Assembly (NCBI GenBank): GCA_025057015.1
Contig: JANWYG010000011.1
Coordinates: 1-64,000, forward strand
Length of the DNA: 64,000 bases
Direction of reading: 5' to 3'
Source: Blastocatellia bacterium
GTDB taxonomy: Bacteria; Acidobacteriota; Blastocatellia; Chloracidobacteriales; JADJPF01
The number at the start of each line of letters is the position of its first letter. Positions within the stretch are counted from its first letter, which is position 1. Shown in pieces: positions 55,646 through 64,000 of this stretch. Position numbers and translations under genes: made by a program. The notes beneath the pieces are model-generated. The model saw only the letters and a program-made list of their open reading frames with translations, searched no databases and was not told the origin of the DNA.

Positions 55646-56053
55646 ATGAACACAGATAAACTAGTTAAAAACACATCTAACGAGCTATCCGCCAGACGTA
55701 CACGAGTACAGGTTGAACAAGTGTATCTTAAAGATGATGCAGTGGAATTGTTAGAAGTAACGACAGTGAACACTTGCTATCTTTTCTTTCGCAAAAGCGT
55801 TACCCGCAGCGGGTTACTTCTTTGGGAAGTACTCGACGGACGACAGAAAATAATAGGCAAAACCGTAGGAATACTTTCAATGGGAACAGACATATACAAG
55901 CTTGAGATAGGTAAGCGCTTTGCCATTCACAACATAGAACCATTTACCGCACCGCTATACACAAGCAGGATACTATCAATAGGTCTAGAATATAGCCCAT
56001 GGTATAATCGCCGCCAATGCAAGTATTCGTCACAGGAGCAACAGGTTTCATAG
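55646..56053 (+). CDS. hypothetical protein
   Basis: ATG 55646 is the first start with a good ribosome site (AGGAG 8 nt upstream); an earlier ATG at 55592 has none. The 135-residue product begins NTDKLVKNTSNELSARRT, has a beta-rich core (YLKDDAVELLEVTTVNTCYLFFRKSVT, LLWEVLDGRQKIIGKTVGILSM) and a basic, Gln-rich end. The last 37 nt overlap the start of the HpnA-like gene in another frame, which is a longer overlap than usual. Family unknown; the final residues may be non-essential. Confidence 0.68.
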   Translation: MNTDKLVKNTSNELSARRTRVQVEQVYLKDDAVELLEVTTVNTCYLFFRKSVTRSGLLLWEVLDGRQKIIGKTVGILSMGTDIYKLEIGKRFAIHNIEPFTAPLYTSRILSIGLEYSPWYNRRQCKYSSQEQQVS

Positions 56054-57003
56054 GTGCAAATCTCGTGCGTGCCCTTCTGACAAACGGAGCTAAGGTACGA
56101 GCTCTAGCACGCCCGCAAAGTGACACAGCCAATCTTGCAGGACTAAATCTAGATATAGTCTATGCCAGCTTAGAAGACGAAACAGCCCTTTTGAAAGCTA
56201 TGCAAGGCTGCGAGTGGATCTTTCACGTAGCGGCACACTACAGCCTGATGGCACGAGACGCTGCATCCATCTACCGCACAAATGTAGATGGTACTCGCAA
56301 CGTACTCCGTGCCGCTCGCTTAGCAAACATCAAAAGACTAGTACATACTAGCTCTGTAGCAGCTATAGGCGTTGCCGCTAACGGCAGCTTAGCTAACGAA
56401 CAAACACAAACAAATCTGAAAGATCTTATAGGCGACTACAAAAAGTCCAAATACCTTTCTGAAGCACTCGCTCGTCAAGCTGCAAGTGAAGGGTTACCAG
56501 TAGTAATAGTCAATCCTAGCACTCCAATAGGCCCGTATGACCGCAAGCCTACTCCTACTGGCGACATAATAGTCAGGTTTTTACGACGCAAGATGCCGTT
56601 TTACGTAAATACGGGTCTAAACCTTGTTCATGTAGCGGACGTTGCGCAGGGACACATCTTAGCTGCAGAACGTGGCCGCATAGGCGAAAGATACATTTTA
56701 GGAAATTGCAATGTTACTCTCAAAGAAATGTTAGATCTGCTTTCTTCTATCACAGGCCTTCCTGCTCCTACTAAGGCCATACCCCACTGGATACCAATAG
56801 CCGTAGGATACCTGGATGAGATGCTGCTTAGCAGAATAACTGGTCGACCTCCACAAGTCAGCGTCAGTGCAGCAAAAATGTCCAAGCAATACATGTATTA
56901 TTCCACAGAAAAGGCTAAGTATGAGCTAGGACTTCAAAATACCCCCATAGAGCAAGCACTTAAAGAAGCTGTCGACTGGTTTGTAGAAAATAGATATGCT
57001 TGA
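56017..57003 (+). CDS. hpnA: HpnA-like hopanoid-associated sugar epimerase
   Basis: A Rossmann-type NAD-dependent sugar epimerase/dehydratase. The NAD motif TGATGFIGANLV begins at residue 6. The VNPSTPIGPYDRKPTPTGDIIVRFL and LVHVADVAQGHILAAERGRIGERYILG segments match HpnA, which occurs in hopanoid gene clusters and modifies the sugar side chain of hopanoids. The YxxxK-type motif is seen as YKKSK near 142. The 328-residue length fits. Its ATG (56017) lies inside the previous gene. No squalene-hopene cyclase or other hpn genes are adjacent in this window, so a hopanoid role is an inference from similarity. Confidence 0.88.
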   Translation: MQVFVTGATGFIGANLVRALLTNGAKVRALARPQSDTANLAGLNLDIVYASLEDETALLKAMQGCEWIFHVAAHYSLMARDAASIYRTNVDGTRNVLRAARLANIKRLVHTSSVAAIGVAANGSLANEQTQTNLKDLIGDYKKSKYLSEALARQAASEGLPVVIVNPSTPIGPYDRKPTPTGDIIVRFLRRKMPFYVNTGLNLVHVADVAQGHILAAERGRIGERYILGNCNVTLKEMLDLLSSITGLPAPTKAIPHWIPIAVGYLDEMLLSRITGRPPQVSVSAAKMSKQYMYYSTEKAKYELGLQNTPIEQALKEAVDWFVENRYA

Positions 57004-57253
57004 AATCGCTTACAAAACCAATTTGTAGCGTTCTGAAAGTCAGCAACGCTCTCAAGTACTTCTCTTACGGCAAGCGCGCTACATCGTTATCAAGACCCAC
57101 ACTTCAACTAACTTACTCGCTAAACTTGTCTCGAAACAGCTCTTGTTACTTACTCTGAACTGTCTCGAAGCAATTCTTGAGTGGATGCAAAAAATAACGC
57201 TGGATCCAGAGAATAGAGAAACCAGGAGCGGATGATTCAGCACATCAAAAAGA
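57004..57253. other. 250-bp gap between converging genes
   Basis: The gap holds a bulged stem-loop (57007-57030, arms CGCT-ACAAA/TTTGT-AGCG), a second weak hairpin (AGCGTT at 57027 with AACGCT at 57045) and the repeated motif TGTCTCGAA near 57124 and 57165. No coding frame is convincing. Confidence 0.45.
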
Positions 57254-58438
57254 CTACTCAGTTAAGAGTTTTTCTATTTCCTTTTCTAGGTCTTCACGAG
57301 GAGTAAAGCCCAAGTGTTTTGCACGAACACGGCCAGAGCGATCTATTAATATGGTCTTAGGTAAGCCAGGAAAAGGATCGAATTGAGAACTTTGCTCAGC
57401 AGATCCGACGGCTACTTTATAGCGCACACCATAGTCCTTGATGAACTTCCTGATAGCCGCATCGTCGCTATCTACCGCTACGGCCAATATCTGCAGGCCT
57501 TTTTCAGCAAACTTTTGGTTTAGCTCATTAAAGATAGGAACTTCTTCTCTACAGGGAACGCACCAAGTTGCCCAGAAGTCAAGTGCTAATACCCTACCGC
57601 GAAACGAAGAAAGCTGTATGGTGTTACCATCCAAGTCAGTAAACGACATATCAGGAGCGCTGCTAGCTTCTGTAGCAGAAGTCGTCGCTTTGGAAACTTT
57701 AGGAGCTTCTATCTTAGGTTCCGGCAAAAAGGCTGACACATCCGGCAGCAAGCGGTTTAGCAACGTGAGATTGTTTGTAACTATTAGCAGTCCTATTCCT
57801 ACGAGCAAGACTCCGGCGCCAACTTCTATTTTATGAAGATGCGCCTTGAATTGGTTCATTATGCTTAGGAACTTGTTAACGGCAAGAGCAGTAAGAAGAA
57901 ACGGTATTGCCATACCTAACGAGTAAGCTACCAGCAACACGGTAGCTTGCATAACGGTCTCACGGTTAGCAGCAAGGACCAGTATACCAGCAAGTATAGG
58001 TCCTACGCAGGGCGACCAACCCGCAGCAAAAGCAAGCCCCATCAGCAGCGAGCCAAGCGGGCCTCTAACAGAAGAGCCCTGACTTCTTGTATCCCGATAA
58101 AGCACCGGAATCTTGAAAAAACCAATCATATGTAAGCCAAACAGTATCACCAGCACGCCTGCTACACGGGTAATTATCGGAAGGGAAGCATTTAGCCGTG
58201 TTCCGAGAAGACCAGCAGCTACACCAAGGGCTATAAAAATGGCAGAAAAGCCAGTAACAAACATAAGTGAGTTAACAAAGACCACTCGGCGTAGACCTGC
58301 CTGCGCATTTTTGAGCTCGCTTATCGAAGCTCCAGATATTATCGATACATATATCGGAACGAGCGGCAAGACGCAAGGCGATAAGAATGATGCTAGACCA
58401 GCTATCAATGACAGCGTTAGAGAAATTTCAGTATTCAT
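57254..58438 (-). CDS. CcdA-type membrane protein fused to a thioredoxin-like domain
   Basis: Residues 1-240 form a CcdA/DsbD-type electron-transfer protein with six or so spans. Redox cysteines are in FLSPCVLPLVPIY (Cys22) and GWSPCVGPILA (Cys144). A Ser/Thr/Pro-rich linker follows (about 245-262), then a TlpA/ResA-like thioredoxin domain with the WATWCVPC active site (Cys293/Cys296) and DRSGRVRAKHLG near the end. In other bacteria CcdA passes electrons to a separate periplasmic thioredoxin for cytochrome c maturation. Here both parts are on one chain, so reductant delivery may be intramolecular. The 394-residue gene has no clear ribosome site. Confidence 0.93.
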   Translation of the reverse strand: MNTEISLTLSLIAGLASFLSPCVLPLVPIYVSIISGASISELKNAQAGLRRVVFVNSLMFVTGFSAIFIALGVAAGLLGTRLNASLPIITRVAGVLVILFGLHMIGFFKIPVLYRDTRSQGSSVRGPLGSLLMGLAFAAGWSPCVGPILAGILVLAANRETVMQATVLLVAYSLGMAIPFLLTALAVNKFLSIMNQFKAHLHKIEVGAGVLLVGIGLLIVTNNLTLLNRLLPDVSAFLPEPKIEAPKVSKATTSATEASSAPDMSFTDLDGNTIQLSSFRGRVLALDFWATWCVPCREEVPIFNELNQKFAEKGLQILAVAVDSDDAAIRKFIKDYGVRYKVAVGSAEQSSQFDPFPGLPKTILIDRSGRVRAKHLGFTPREDLEKEIEKLLTE

Positions 58439-58548
58439 AGTGACTAGTTTAGATAATAGGTTCAGCTAAAAACTTGGTCAAGCTATTCAAAGAAGTTGGC
58501 AATTGAAATTGTAGCTACCAAAGAGTATTCTATGGAAAAGGATAGTTT

Positions 58549-59706
58549 ATGCAAACTAACATAAAAGACATAAAGAGGAAAGACGACAAAGTCGACTCTG
58601 CTGCAGAGCGTACTATCACACCTAAAAGCGAGGAATTATCGACACTACTACACAAGCACAGTGGTGAGCGACATATAGTGGCAATACAGAATTTTCCCGA
58701 TCCTGACGCTATTTCTTCTGCACTCGCACATCAAATGATTTCCCACGAGTTCGGCATAGAAACCGACATAGTCTACGACGGGTTTATCTCACATCAAGAA
58801 AACCTAGCCATGGTAAGGTTGCTAGAGATAGACCTGCTGCGCTACCACCCAAAGATGGACCTATCCATCTACAAGCACTCTATCTTCATAGACAATCAGG
58901 GAAACACGACCACTCTTACTGCAAAGTTGCGTGAGGCTGGGATCAAGCCGCTCATTATAGTTGACCACCATGAGCGGCAAAACATACTAGAAGCTCAGTT
59001 TACCGACATAAGGAAGGTAGGGGCTACAGCAACAATATATACCGACTACCTACGCGACGGGTTGCTACAACTTGATAAATCTCGTCCAGCGCACACAAAG
59101 CTTGCCACAGCTTTGATGCATGGACTCAGAAGCGAGACTGCAGGTTTAATCAGAGCCCGGGAGAAAGATTTCCTCGCAGCCGCATATTTGAGCAGCTATG
59201 TCGATCAACCGCTCTTAGCCGAAATACTCAATGTCAAGCGCTCGCATAGAACGATAGACATAATCAAGGTTGCACTGGAAAACAGGATCATAAAGCAAAA
59301 CTTCAGCGTCGCTGGCGTGGGTTTTCTCAGGTATGAAGACCGCGACTCGATTCCTCAGGCAGCAGATTTTCTGCTGTCCGAAGAAAATGTACACACAGCC
59401 GTAGTCTATGGAATAGTCCAGAAAGAGGGAGAGAGAGAAGTCATAGTGGGAAGTCTGCGGACTACGAAAGTGACGCTTAACCCCGACTCTTTCCTCAAGA
59501 GCGCGCTAGGTAAGGACTGGCAAGGAAACTATTATGGCGGCGGCAAATACGAAGCAGGCGGCTTTGAAATACCCATAGGCTTTCTGTCGGGCACATACGA
59601 TGAAGACTTTATGAAGATGAAATGGAAGATATATGATTCGCAAGTTCGCCGCCGACTATTTGAAGAAATAGGAGTAGAAACCGAGAGACCAATCGATGAT
59701 GACTAG
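58549..59706 (+). CDS. DHH/DHHA1 phosphoesterase (NrnA-like)
   Basis: A manganese-dependent phosphoesterase of 385 residues. The DHH motifs are QNFPDPDAISSALA (about 51-60), SIFIDNQG and VDHHERQ, and the DHHA1 end has GGGKYEAGGFEIP. Nano-RNA degradation (NrnA) or hydrolysis of cyclic dinucleotides and pApA is usual for this group. The N-terminal about 35 residues are charged and non-conserved. AAGGA precedes ATG 58549 by 6 nt. It stands alone between the divergent CcdA fusion and the convergent QueD gene. Confidence 0.92.
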   Translation: MQTNIKDIKRKDDKVDSAAERTITPKSEELSTLLHKHSGERHIVAIQNFPDPDAISSALAHQMISHEFGIETDIVYDGFISHQENLAMVRLLEIDLLRYHPKMDLSIYKHSIFIDNQGNTTTLTAKLREAGIKPLIIVDHHERQNILEAQFTDIRKVGATATIYTDYLRDGLLQLDKSRPAHTKLATALMHGLRSETAGLIRAREKDFLAAAYLSSYVDQPLLAEILNVKRSHRTIDIIKVALENRIIKQNFSVAGVGFLRYEDRDSIPQAADFLLSEENVHTAVVYGIVQKEGEREVIVGSLRTTKVTLNPDSFLKSALGKDWQGNYYGGGKYEAGGFEIPIGFLSGTYDEDFMKMKWKIYDSQVRRRLFEEIGVETERPIDDD

Positions 59707-59715
59707 CCAAGTCGG

Positions 59716-60090
59716 CTAATCAGGCAATTGGTACGTGGCACAAGTAGAAGGCGTCTCCCAAGCACGTACCTTATAAACCTGCCGATACTGGTTATTGATA
59801 AGAGCACCAACCTCGTTGAGTATGAATCTCGCTATGTTCTCTGAAGAAGGATTCCACTCTTCAAACGGGTGTAGTTCATTTAAAAATTTGTGATCCAAGT
59901 AGTCTATTACTTTCTTCGTAGCAGCTTTCAGCTCTTTAAAGTCAACAAGTATACCTATTTCATTGAGCTGTTCACCTCTTACATAAACCTCTATCTTCCA
60001 GTTATGACCATGTAAGCTCTCACACTTACCCTTATAACCGCGCAAAGCATGCGCAGAAGAAAACTCCGTTTCTATCATTACTTCATACAT
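59716..60090 (-). CDS. queD: QueD / 6-pyruvoyl-tetrahydropterin synthase-like
   Basis: This enzyme acts on dihydroneopterin triphosphate, making 6-carboxytetrahydropterin for queuosine synthesis. The zinc ligands are in FSSAHALRGY and SLHGHNW, with the catalytic Cys in GKCESLHGHN. The segment VDFKELKAATKKVIDYLDHKFLN and the late WETPSTCATY are typical of QueD. The length of 124 residues fits. The queuosine partners queC and queE are not in the window. A PTPS role in tetrahydrobiopterin synthesis is the alternative. Confidence 0.92.
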   Translation of the reverse strand: MYEVMIETEFSSAHALRGYKGKCESLHGHNWKIEVYVRGEQLNEIGILVDFKELKAATKKVIDYLDHKFLNELHPFEEWNPSSENIARFILNEVGALINNQYRQVYKVRAWETPSTCATYQLPD

Positions 60091-60247
60091 AGAACCATAC
60101 TCTTCACAGTTTTAATTTATGAGGATAATCATTTTGCATTGCCAAGTCTACCTCAGACTGGCAGAGGAAATTCCCCTTTTTGCTGAAACAAGCCCCAAAT
60201 TGCACACGTAATAGGGTATACTAGTAGTTACTTGGAGAGTAAGTGAC

Positions 60248-61834
60248 ATGCTTAGACATATCTTGACCTTCTTTCTACTGACTTCTATATCTTTAGCTCA
60301 GCATTTAGCAAGGCCATCAACCGATGATCTACCGGTAAATCTGCCAACTGAAAGAATTGGTATTGACAGCAGCAAACAGCTAAAGCTCTCGCTCAGAGAT
60401 GCCATTGCCATGGCTCTCGAACGCAATCTAGACATACAGATAGAGCGAGATAATGTTAGGATTGCCGAACATAACCTGCTCGCCGCACAGGGTGCATATG
60501 ACATCAGCACTAGGTTTACTTATAACCTTGCAGATAACACTTTTCCTTCGGCGTCGGTTCTTAATCGCAGCGGCGATTCGCTAAAGATAAAGTCCAATTT
60601 GCAAGATTTTAATTTTGCCCTCTCACAATTATTCCCCATAGGCAGCCAACTTAACGTAGAATTCAACAACAGGAGACAATTAACCAATAACGCATTCCAG
60701 CTACTTAATCCACAATACACTCCCAACCTGAACATACAACTAGTGCAGCCCTTATTGCGAAACTTCAAGCAGAATCAAGCTGAACGTTCTATTCTCAGCC
60801 TAAAGAAGCAACTTGGCATATCAGACCATGCCTTCAGGCAGCGGCTGATAGACTTAGTAGCACGCGTATCGAACGCCTACTACGATCTTGTTTTTGCCAT
60901 AGAAAACGCACAAATACAGCGTGACTCAGTAGAACTAGCAGCAATACAGCTGCGAAATAACCGGATACAGGTAAAAGCTGGTACTGCAGCTCCTATAGAG
61001 ATAGTTTCTGCTGAAGCAGAACTAGAACGCCGTAAGGATGCCGCCATATCTGCATTACTTGTGATCACACAGGCTGAAAATGCCCTCAAATCCTTGCTTC
61101 TAGACGATCCAGCTAGCGAATACTGGTCATACGTCATAGTGCCTACAGACAAAATAGAATTCGTTCTTGAACCTATAGATCTTACAAGCGCAATGAACGT
61201 AGCCATAGAACGTAGACCAGAGCTAAGACAACTCGACCTCAGAACTGAAATAAACAAGATAGACGTAGAGTTTTTTAAAAATCAGGCCAAGCCACAAATA
61301 GACCTACTGTTTGGCTTTTCAGCTGTAGGTATAGCCGGCCGACAAACACAAAAGTTCATCGTAGATCCTGGCGGTGCTATCATTCCCGTACCTACTACCT
61401 TCGATGGTGGCTATTTCAAGGCCTTAGGAAATATGTTCGATAGCAGGTCATACAATTTCGGCCTGACCTTTAGCTTTCCGCTGCGTAATCGCACGGCTAA
61501 AGCAAACCTCAGTCGCGCAATTCTCGAGGCTCGTCAACTTGAAGCTCGTAAGCGACAAGCCATAGAAGCTGTCTTGGTAGAGGTACGAAATGCCTTACAG
61601 GCCCTTGAGACCGCCCGTCAACGTGTAGAGGCAGCTCAAGCTGCGGTTCGAGCAGCAGAAACTCAGCTCAAGGCTGAAGAGCAAAAGTTTGCCGTAGGGC
61701 TATCTACCAACTTCTTCGTGCTACAGCGACAGAATGACTTAGCCGCAGCCCGCGGTAACGAGCTGCGAGCACGCACAGACTACAACAAGGCTCGTGCTGA
61801 CCTGCAACGAGTCATGGCAAACAATATACCCTAG
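60248..61834 (+). CDS. TolC-family outer-membrane efflux protein
   Basis: The 528-residue protein has a signal peptide (HILTFFLLTSISLA). Two repeats of the OEP type follow, with the typical helices: LSLRDAIAMALERNLDIQIERDNVRIAEHNLLAAQGAYD, then TSAMNVAIERRPELRQLDLR and ARQLEARKRQAIEAVLVEVRNALQALETARQRVEAAQAAVR. The coiled coils form the periplasmic tunnel and beta-strand stretches the outer-membrane barrel. No inner-membrane transporter or fusion protein is adjacent; only a glycosyltransferase follows (3 nt). Its partner pump is unknown. ATG 60248 has GGAGAG upstream. Confidence 0.93.
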   Translation: MLRHILTFFLLTSISLAQHLARPSTDDLPVNLPTERIGIDSSKQLKLSLRDAIAMALERNLDIQIERDNVRIAEHNLLAAQGAYDISTRFTYNLADNTFPSASVLNRSGDSLKIKSNLQDFNFALSQLFPIGSQLNVEFNNRRQLTNNAFQLLNPQYTPNLNIQLVQPLLRNFKQNQAERSILSLKKQLGISDHAFRQRLIDLVARVSNAYYDLVFAIENAQIQRDSVELAAIQLRNNRIQVKAGTAAPIEIVSAEAELERRKDAAISALLVITQAENALKSLLLDDPASEYWSYVIVPTDKIEFVLEPIDLTSAMNVAIERRPELRQLDLRTEINKIDVEFFKNQAKPQIDLLFGFSAVGIAGRQTQKFIVDPGGAIIPVPTTFDGGYFKALGNMFDSRSYNFGLTFSFPLRNRTAKANLSRAILEARQLEARKRQAIEAVLVEVRNALQALETARQRVEAAQAAVRAAETQLKAEEQKFAVGLSTNFFVLQRQNDLAAARGNELRARTDYNKARADLQRVMANNIP

Positions 61835-61837
61835 CGC

Positions 61838-62602
61838 ATGGCGTTGCCTATCTCAGTCACCGTCATAACTAAAGACGAAGAACGCAATATAGACCGAGCG
61901 CTTGCGTCAGTAGCTTGGGCAGACGAGATAGTAGTGTTAGACGCTGGTAGCAGTGACAAAACTGTAGAGCTGGCAAGCAAGTACACCAGCCGAGTCTATG
62001 TCACAGACTGGCCAGGCTTTGCAGCACAAAAGCAACGCGCCGTCAACCTTGCTAAGCACGACTGGATACTCAGCATAGATGCTGATGAGGTCGTAACTGC
62101 TGAACTACGGGATGAAATAAAAGCACTTTTCGCTGCCGGAGAGCCCCCTTTCGACGGCTATTACATTTCCCGCTTGAACTATTATCTGGGTCGTCCAGTA
62201 AAACATTCCGGTTGGTCACCAGACTATCAACTACGGCTATTCCGCAAGCAAAAGGGACGTTGGCAAGGAGACTACATACACGAATCAGTGAAAGTGAACG
62301 GCCAAACAGCCTACCTGAAAGCAAAATTAGAACACTACTCTATCGAAAGTTTAAGCGCACATCACTTACGTCTCGATCGCTACACTGATCTAGCAGCCGA
62401 GGAACTGTTTCGTAGCGGTAAGTCAATTACCTCTTTAGACTTGCTGCTACGGCCAACTCTCACTTTCTTTAGAAACTATTTCCTCAAGTTTGGGTTTCTG
62501 GACGGTACTGCCGGTATAATCATCTGCACTTTTTCGGCTTACTACGTATTTCTAAAACTTGCGAAATGTTGGCAGCGGCATCTGCTGTCGTCTCAAAGAT
62601 AG
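61838..62602 (+). CDS. glycosyltransferase family 2 (WaaE/KdtX-like)
   Basis: A GT-A type transferase likely adding glucose or heptose in lipopolysaccharide core synthesis. The start is ISVTVITKDEERNIDRALASVAWADEIVVLDAGSSDKT, then SIDADEVVTAELRDEI with the metal-binding DxD. QLRLFRKQKGRWQGDYIHESVKVNG is characteristic of WaaE-type enzymes. The C-terminus (about 205-245) has a hydrophobic stretch that may attach it to the membrane. It starts 3 nt after the TolC-family stop without a ribosome site of its own, so it is translationally coupled. Its end overlaps the convergent GT4 gene by 51 nt. Confidence 0.9.
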   Translation: MALPISVTVITKDEERNIDRALASVAWADEIVVLDAGSSDKTVELASKYTSRVYVTDWPGFAAQKQRAVNLAKHDWILSIDADEVVTAELRDEIKALFAAGEPPFDGYYISRLNYYLGRPVKHSGWSPDYQLRLFRKQKGRWQGDYIHESVKVNGQTAYLKAKLEHYSIESLSAHHLRLDRYTDLAAEELFRSGKSITSLDLLLRPTLTFFRNYFLKFGFLDGTAGIIICTFSAYYVFLKLAKCWQRHLLSSQR

Positions 62603-63709
62603 TTCTGTAAACAACTGCACCGTCAGCCCTAGGGCCCGTTCATAAGAATAGTACTCTGCTCGTTTCTGAGCTACCGCCGCAAGCTTTTCGCGCAGTACAG
62701 CATCTTCAATCAAAAGCTTCAACTTCTTAGCAAGGTCATTACTGTCGCCAGGAGCAAAATGTAGCCCCGAAACACCGTCCTCTATGAGTTCCTTTAGTCC
62801 ACCGGCACAAGCAGCTATGACCGATCGCCCGGCTGACATCGCTTCGAGGCAAGAAAGCGAAAAAGCTTCGTCAAAAGAAGGTACGACGCAGATATCGCTT
62901 GCCGCAAGTAGCGATGCTATATCTTCTACTTGTCCAGCAAAAGTGACCCGCTTTTCTAGACCTGCTTTTCTAACCTGTGCCTCTAACTTCTCAAGATAGC
63001 TCTGCGAAGCACTACTACCTGCAAGAATGACGTGAAAGTTAGCCTCTATGCAGGCACAGGCATCCAAAAGCAGGTGCTGTCCTTTGTCTTCATCCAAGCG
63101 ATTGACTACAGTAATTACAACCCTATCTTTCGGCAAACCAAGCATTTGCAGGTATCTGTCCCTGGGTAGTCGCGGGCAGATCTTTTCCCGATCTACCCAG
63201 TTTGGTATATGCACTATACAAGGAGTTTCATCAATAGAACCTATCTGTGCTTTTGGCCATCGTAAACGTTCGAGCAACCGACTTTCGACATAGTGCGAGA
63301 CAGCTATCGCAGCATCAGCTTCAGCCAGTAAGCTACGATACAGAAAGTTATTTTTGACCGGTAGATAGTGATGCCTAGTAAAGACGTAACAGAGATGCGG
63401 TCGCTTCCTTCGTGCCAGTTTCATTGCCAGCGCAACTACTGGATAGTCTCTTGCGTAGTGAGCGTGTACGAGATCGTAATTTTCAAGCAAGCGCGATAGT
63501 CTCAATGCCGAGTAGAAATCGACTGCACTCACTAAGGGAAGTTCCAGCACGTTATAAGTAGAAAACAAATTTTTTATAGGTGAGTTAGGTCTAACGAGCA
63601 GGTCTACGCTGTGCCCCTTAGCAGTCAAACCTCGCACGATCCCTATAAGATGACGCTCGCCGCCACCTATCTGCTCGGCTGAGCTAACTTCCAAGATTTT
63701 CACCCGCAC
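62552..63709 (-). CDS. glycosyltransferase family 4
   Basis: A GT-B fold enzyme of 385 residues. The N-terminus has KILEVSSAEQIGGGERHLIGIVRGLTAKGH, the linker has IVHIPNWVDREKI, and the donor-binding domain has VVNRLDEDKG and PSFDEAFSLSCLEAMSAGRSVIAACAGG with the E-x7-E retaining motif. It transfers sugar from a nucleotide sugar, probably to a lipopolysaccharide or exopolysaccharide core. The gene converges on and overlaps the GT2 gene by 51 nt. It is divergent from the P5C dehydrogenase gene. Substrate unknown. Confidence 0.92.
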   Translation of the reverse strand: MRVKILEVSSAEQIGGGERHLIGIVRGLTAKGHSVDLLVRPNSPIKNLFSTYNVLELPLVSAVDFYSALRLSRLLENYDLVHAHYARDYPVVALAMKLARRKRPHLCYVFTRHHYLPVKNNFLYRSLLAEADAAIAVSHYVESRLLERLRWPKAQIGSIDETPCIVHIPNWVDREKICPRLPRDRYLQMLGLPKDRVVITVVNRLDEDKGQHLLLDACACIEANFHVILAGSSASQSYLEKLEAQVRKAGLEKRVTFAGQVEDIASLLAASDICVVPSFDEAFSLSCLEAMSAGRSVIAACAGGLKELIEDGVSGLHFAPGDSNDLAKKLKLLIEDAVLREKLAAVAQKRAEYYSYERALGLTVQLFTELSLRRQQMPLPTFRKF

Positions 63710-63773
63710 TCCTATACAAAAGCGTGCAAGTAGCTATAATAGCTATGCCAAATACATTCTGTCGAGGTGCAAA

Positions 63774-64000
63774 ATGAACTTACCGCCGTTCAGGAACGAG
63801 ACTTATCGAGACTTTAGCAACGAAGCCGTAATGTCAAAATTTCAAAAATCGCTCGATTATGTAAGCTCTTGCCTAGGTCGGCATTATCCGATCATCATCG
63901 GAGGAGAGAAGATAGAAACCGGAGAGTTTCTTATCTCTACCAACCCGAGCAACAAGTCTGAAGTAGTAGGCAGGGTCCATCTTGCCAACAAAGAGCTTGC
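63774..64000 (+). CDS. 1-pyrroline-5-carboxylate dehydrogenase, N-terminal part (3' end outside window)
   Basis: ATG 63774 follows GAGGTGCAAA; 75 codons are visible before the window ends, in frame. The segment starts NLPPFRNETYRDFSN. It contains HYPIIIGGEKIETGEFLISTNPSNKSEVVGRV, which is typical of the N-terminus of RocA/PruA-type aldehyde dehydrogenases. These oxidise glutamate-gamma-semialdehyde to glutamate in proline breakdown. The catalytic domain lies past the window, so this rests on the N-terminal match only. It is divergent from the GT4 gene. Confidence 0.82.
   Translation, partial: MNLPPFRNETYRDFSNEAVMSKFQKSLDYVSSCLGRHYPIIIGGEKIETGEFLISTNPSNKSEVVGRVHLANKEL

Noticed and set aside
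57254-58438. Frameshift or misassembly joining ccdA and a thioredoxin gene
   Set aside because: The frame is continuous with a proper linker, and both domains have intact motifs.

Overview
The window looks like a chromosomal segment of a Gram-negative-type, non-phototrophic-looking bacterium of moderate GC, most plausibly from the Acidobacteriota (Blastocatellia-like). That placement is an inference. It rests on the gene mix: GTP-type PEP carboxykinase, a SpoIVB/S55-type secreted protease without other sporulation genes, a hopanoid-type sugar epimerase (HpnA-like), a TolC outer-membrane channel, Tat- and Sec-exported enzymes, a DUF5117-type zinc metalloprotease, Fis-type HTH proteins, and a sigma-70 with a long non-conserved insert. 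No prophage, IS element, integrase or CRISPR array was seen. Genes are dense, often overlap by 1-4 nt, and change strand in blocks. By eye, codons ending in TA (CTA, ATA, GTA) are very common, and so is the tetranucleotide CTAG.

Layout. 1-0.7 kb: the end of a Pro-rich, C-terminally anchored protein built on 60-bp tandem repeats, then a small minus-strand ORF. 0.7-1.8 kb: an AlkA-type DNA glycosylase followed by a 432-bp gap holding an inverted 72-bp copy of the glycosylase active-site segment. 1.8-6.2 kb: a tightly coupled plus-strand operon (secreted protein, YgfZ, small protein, prepilin peptidase with an unusual insert, PAS histidine kinase). 6.2-8.0 kb: two unknown coiled-coil genes. 8.2-10.3 kb: pckG and tRNA-Thr(CGU). 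10.4-19.9 kb: a minus-strand block with a Tat-exported cyclase-family hydrolase, a PP2C phosphatase fused to a PilZ-like domain, a flippase, a phosphodiesterase/alkaline-phosphatase-superfamily protein, a secreted beta-propeller protein and an S55 protease. 20-25 kb: a 58-residue membrane protein, a NUDIX hydrolase, a hybrid histidine kinase, a CheY-like regulator and rpoD. 25-30 kb: a Pro-rich protein, trpS, proline iminopeptidase and a GAF/repeat protein. 30-36.8 kb: a TPR membrane protein, a glycosyltransferase, groESL with a CIRCE-type operator, a Fis-type HTH and purC. 36.8-46.4 kb: a DMT transporter, a large NorD-like VWA protein, a SufR-like regulator, enolase, DUF423 and the metalloprotease. 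46.4-56 kb: DinB-like, zinc-ribbon and PepP-type aminopeptidase genes; a LysM protein, a Gly-rich amphipathic protein and a TPR protein; a HAD protein; and an exported amidohydrolase behind the small and medium subunits of a molybdenum hydroxylase. 56-64 kb: an HpnA-like epimerase, a CcdA-thioredoxin fusion, a DHH phosphoesterase, QueD, TolC, two glycosyltransferases and the start of a P5C dehydrogenase.

Most genes are housekeeping or envelope biology. The parts most worth a second look are the inverted partial duplication downstream of alkA, the groE operator with extra evenly spaced half-sites, the envelope cluster running from the S55 protease to the PP2C-PilZ fusion, and the LysM/Gly-rich/TPR gene trio.
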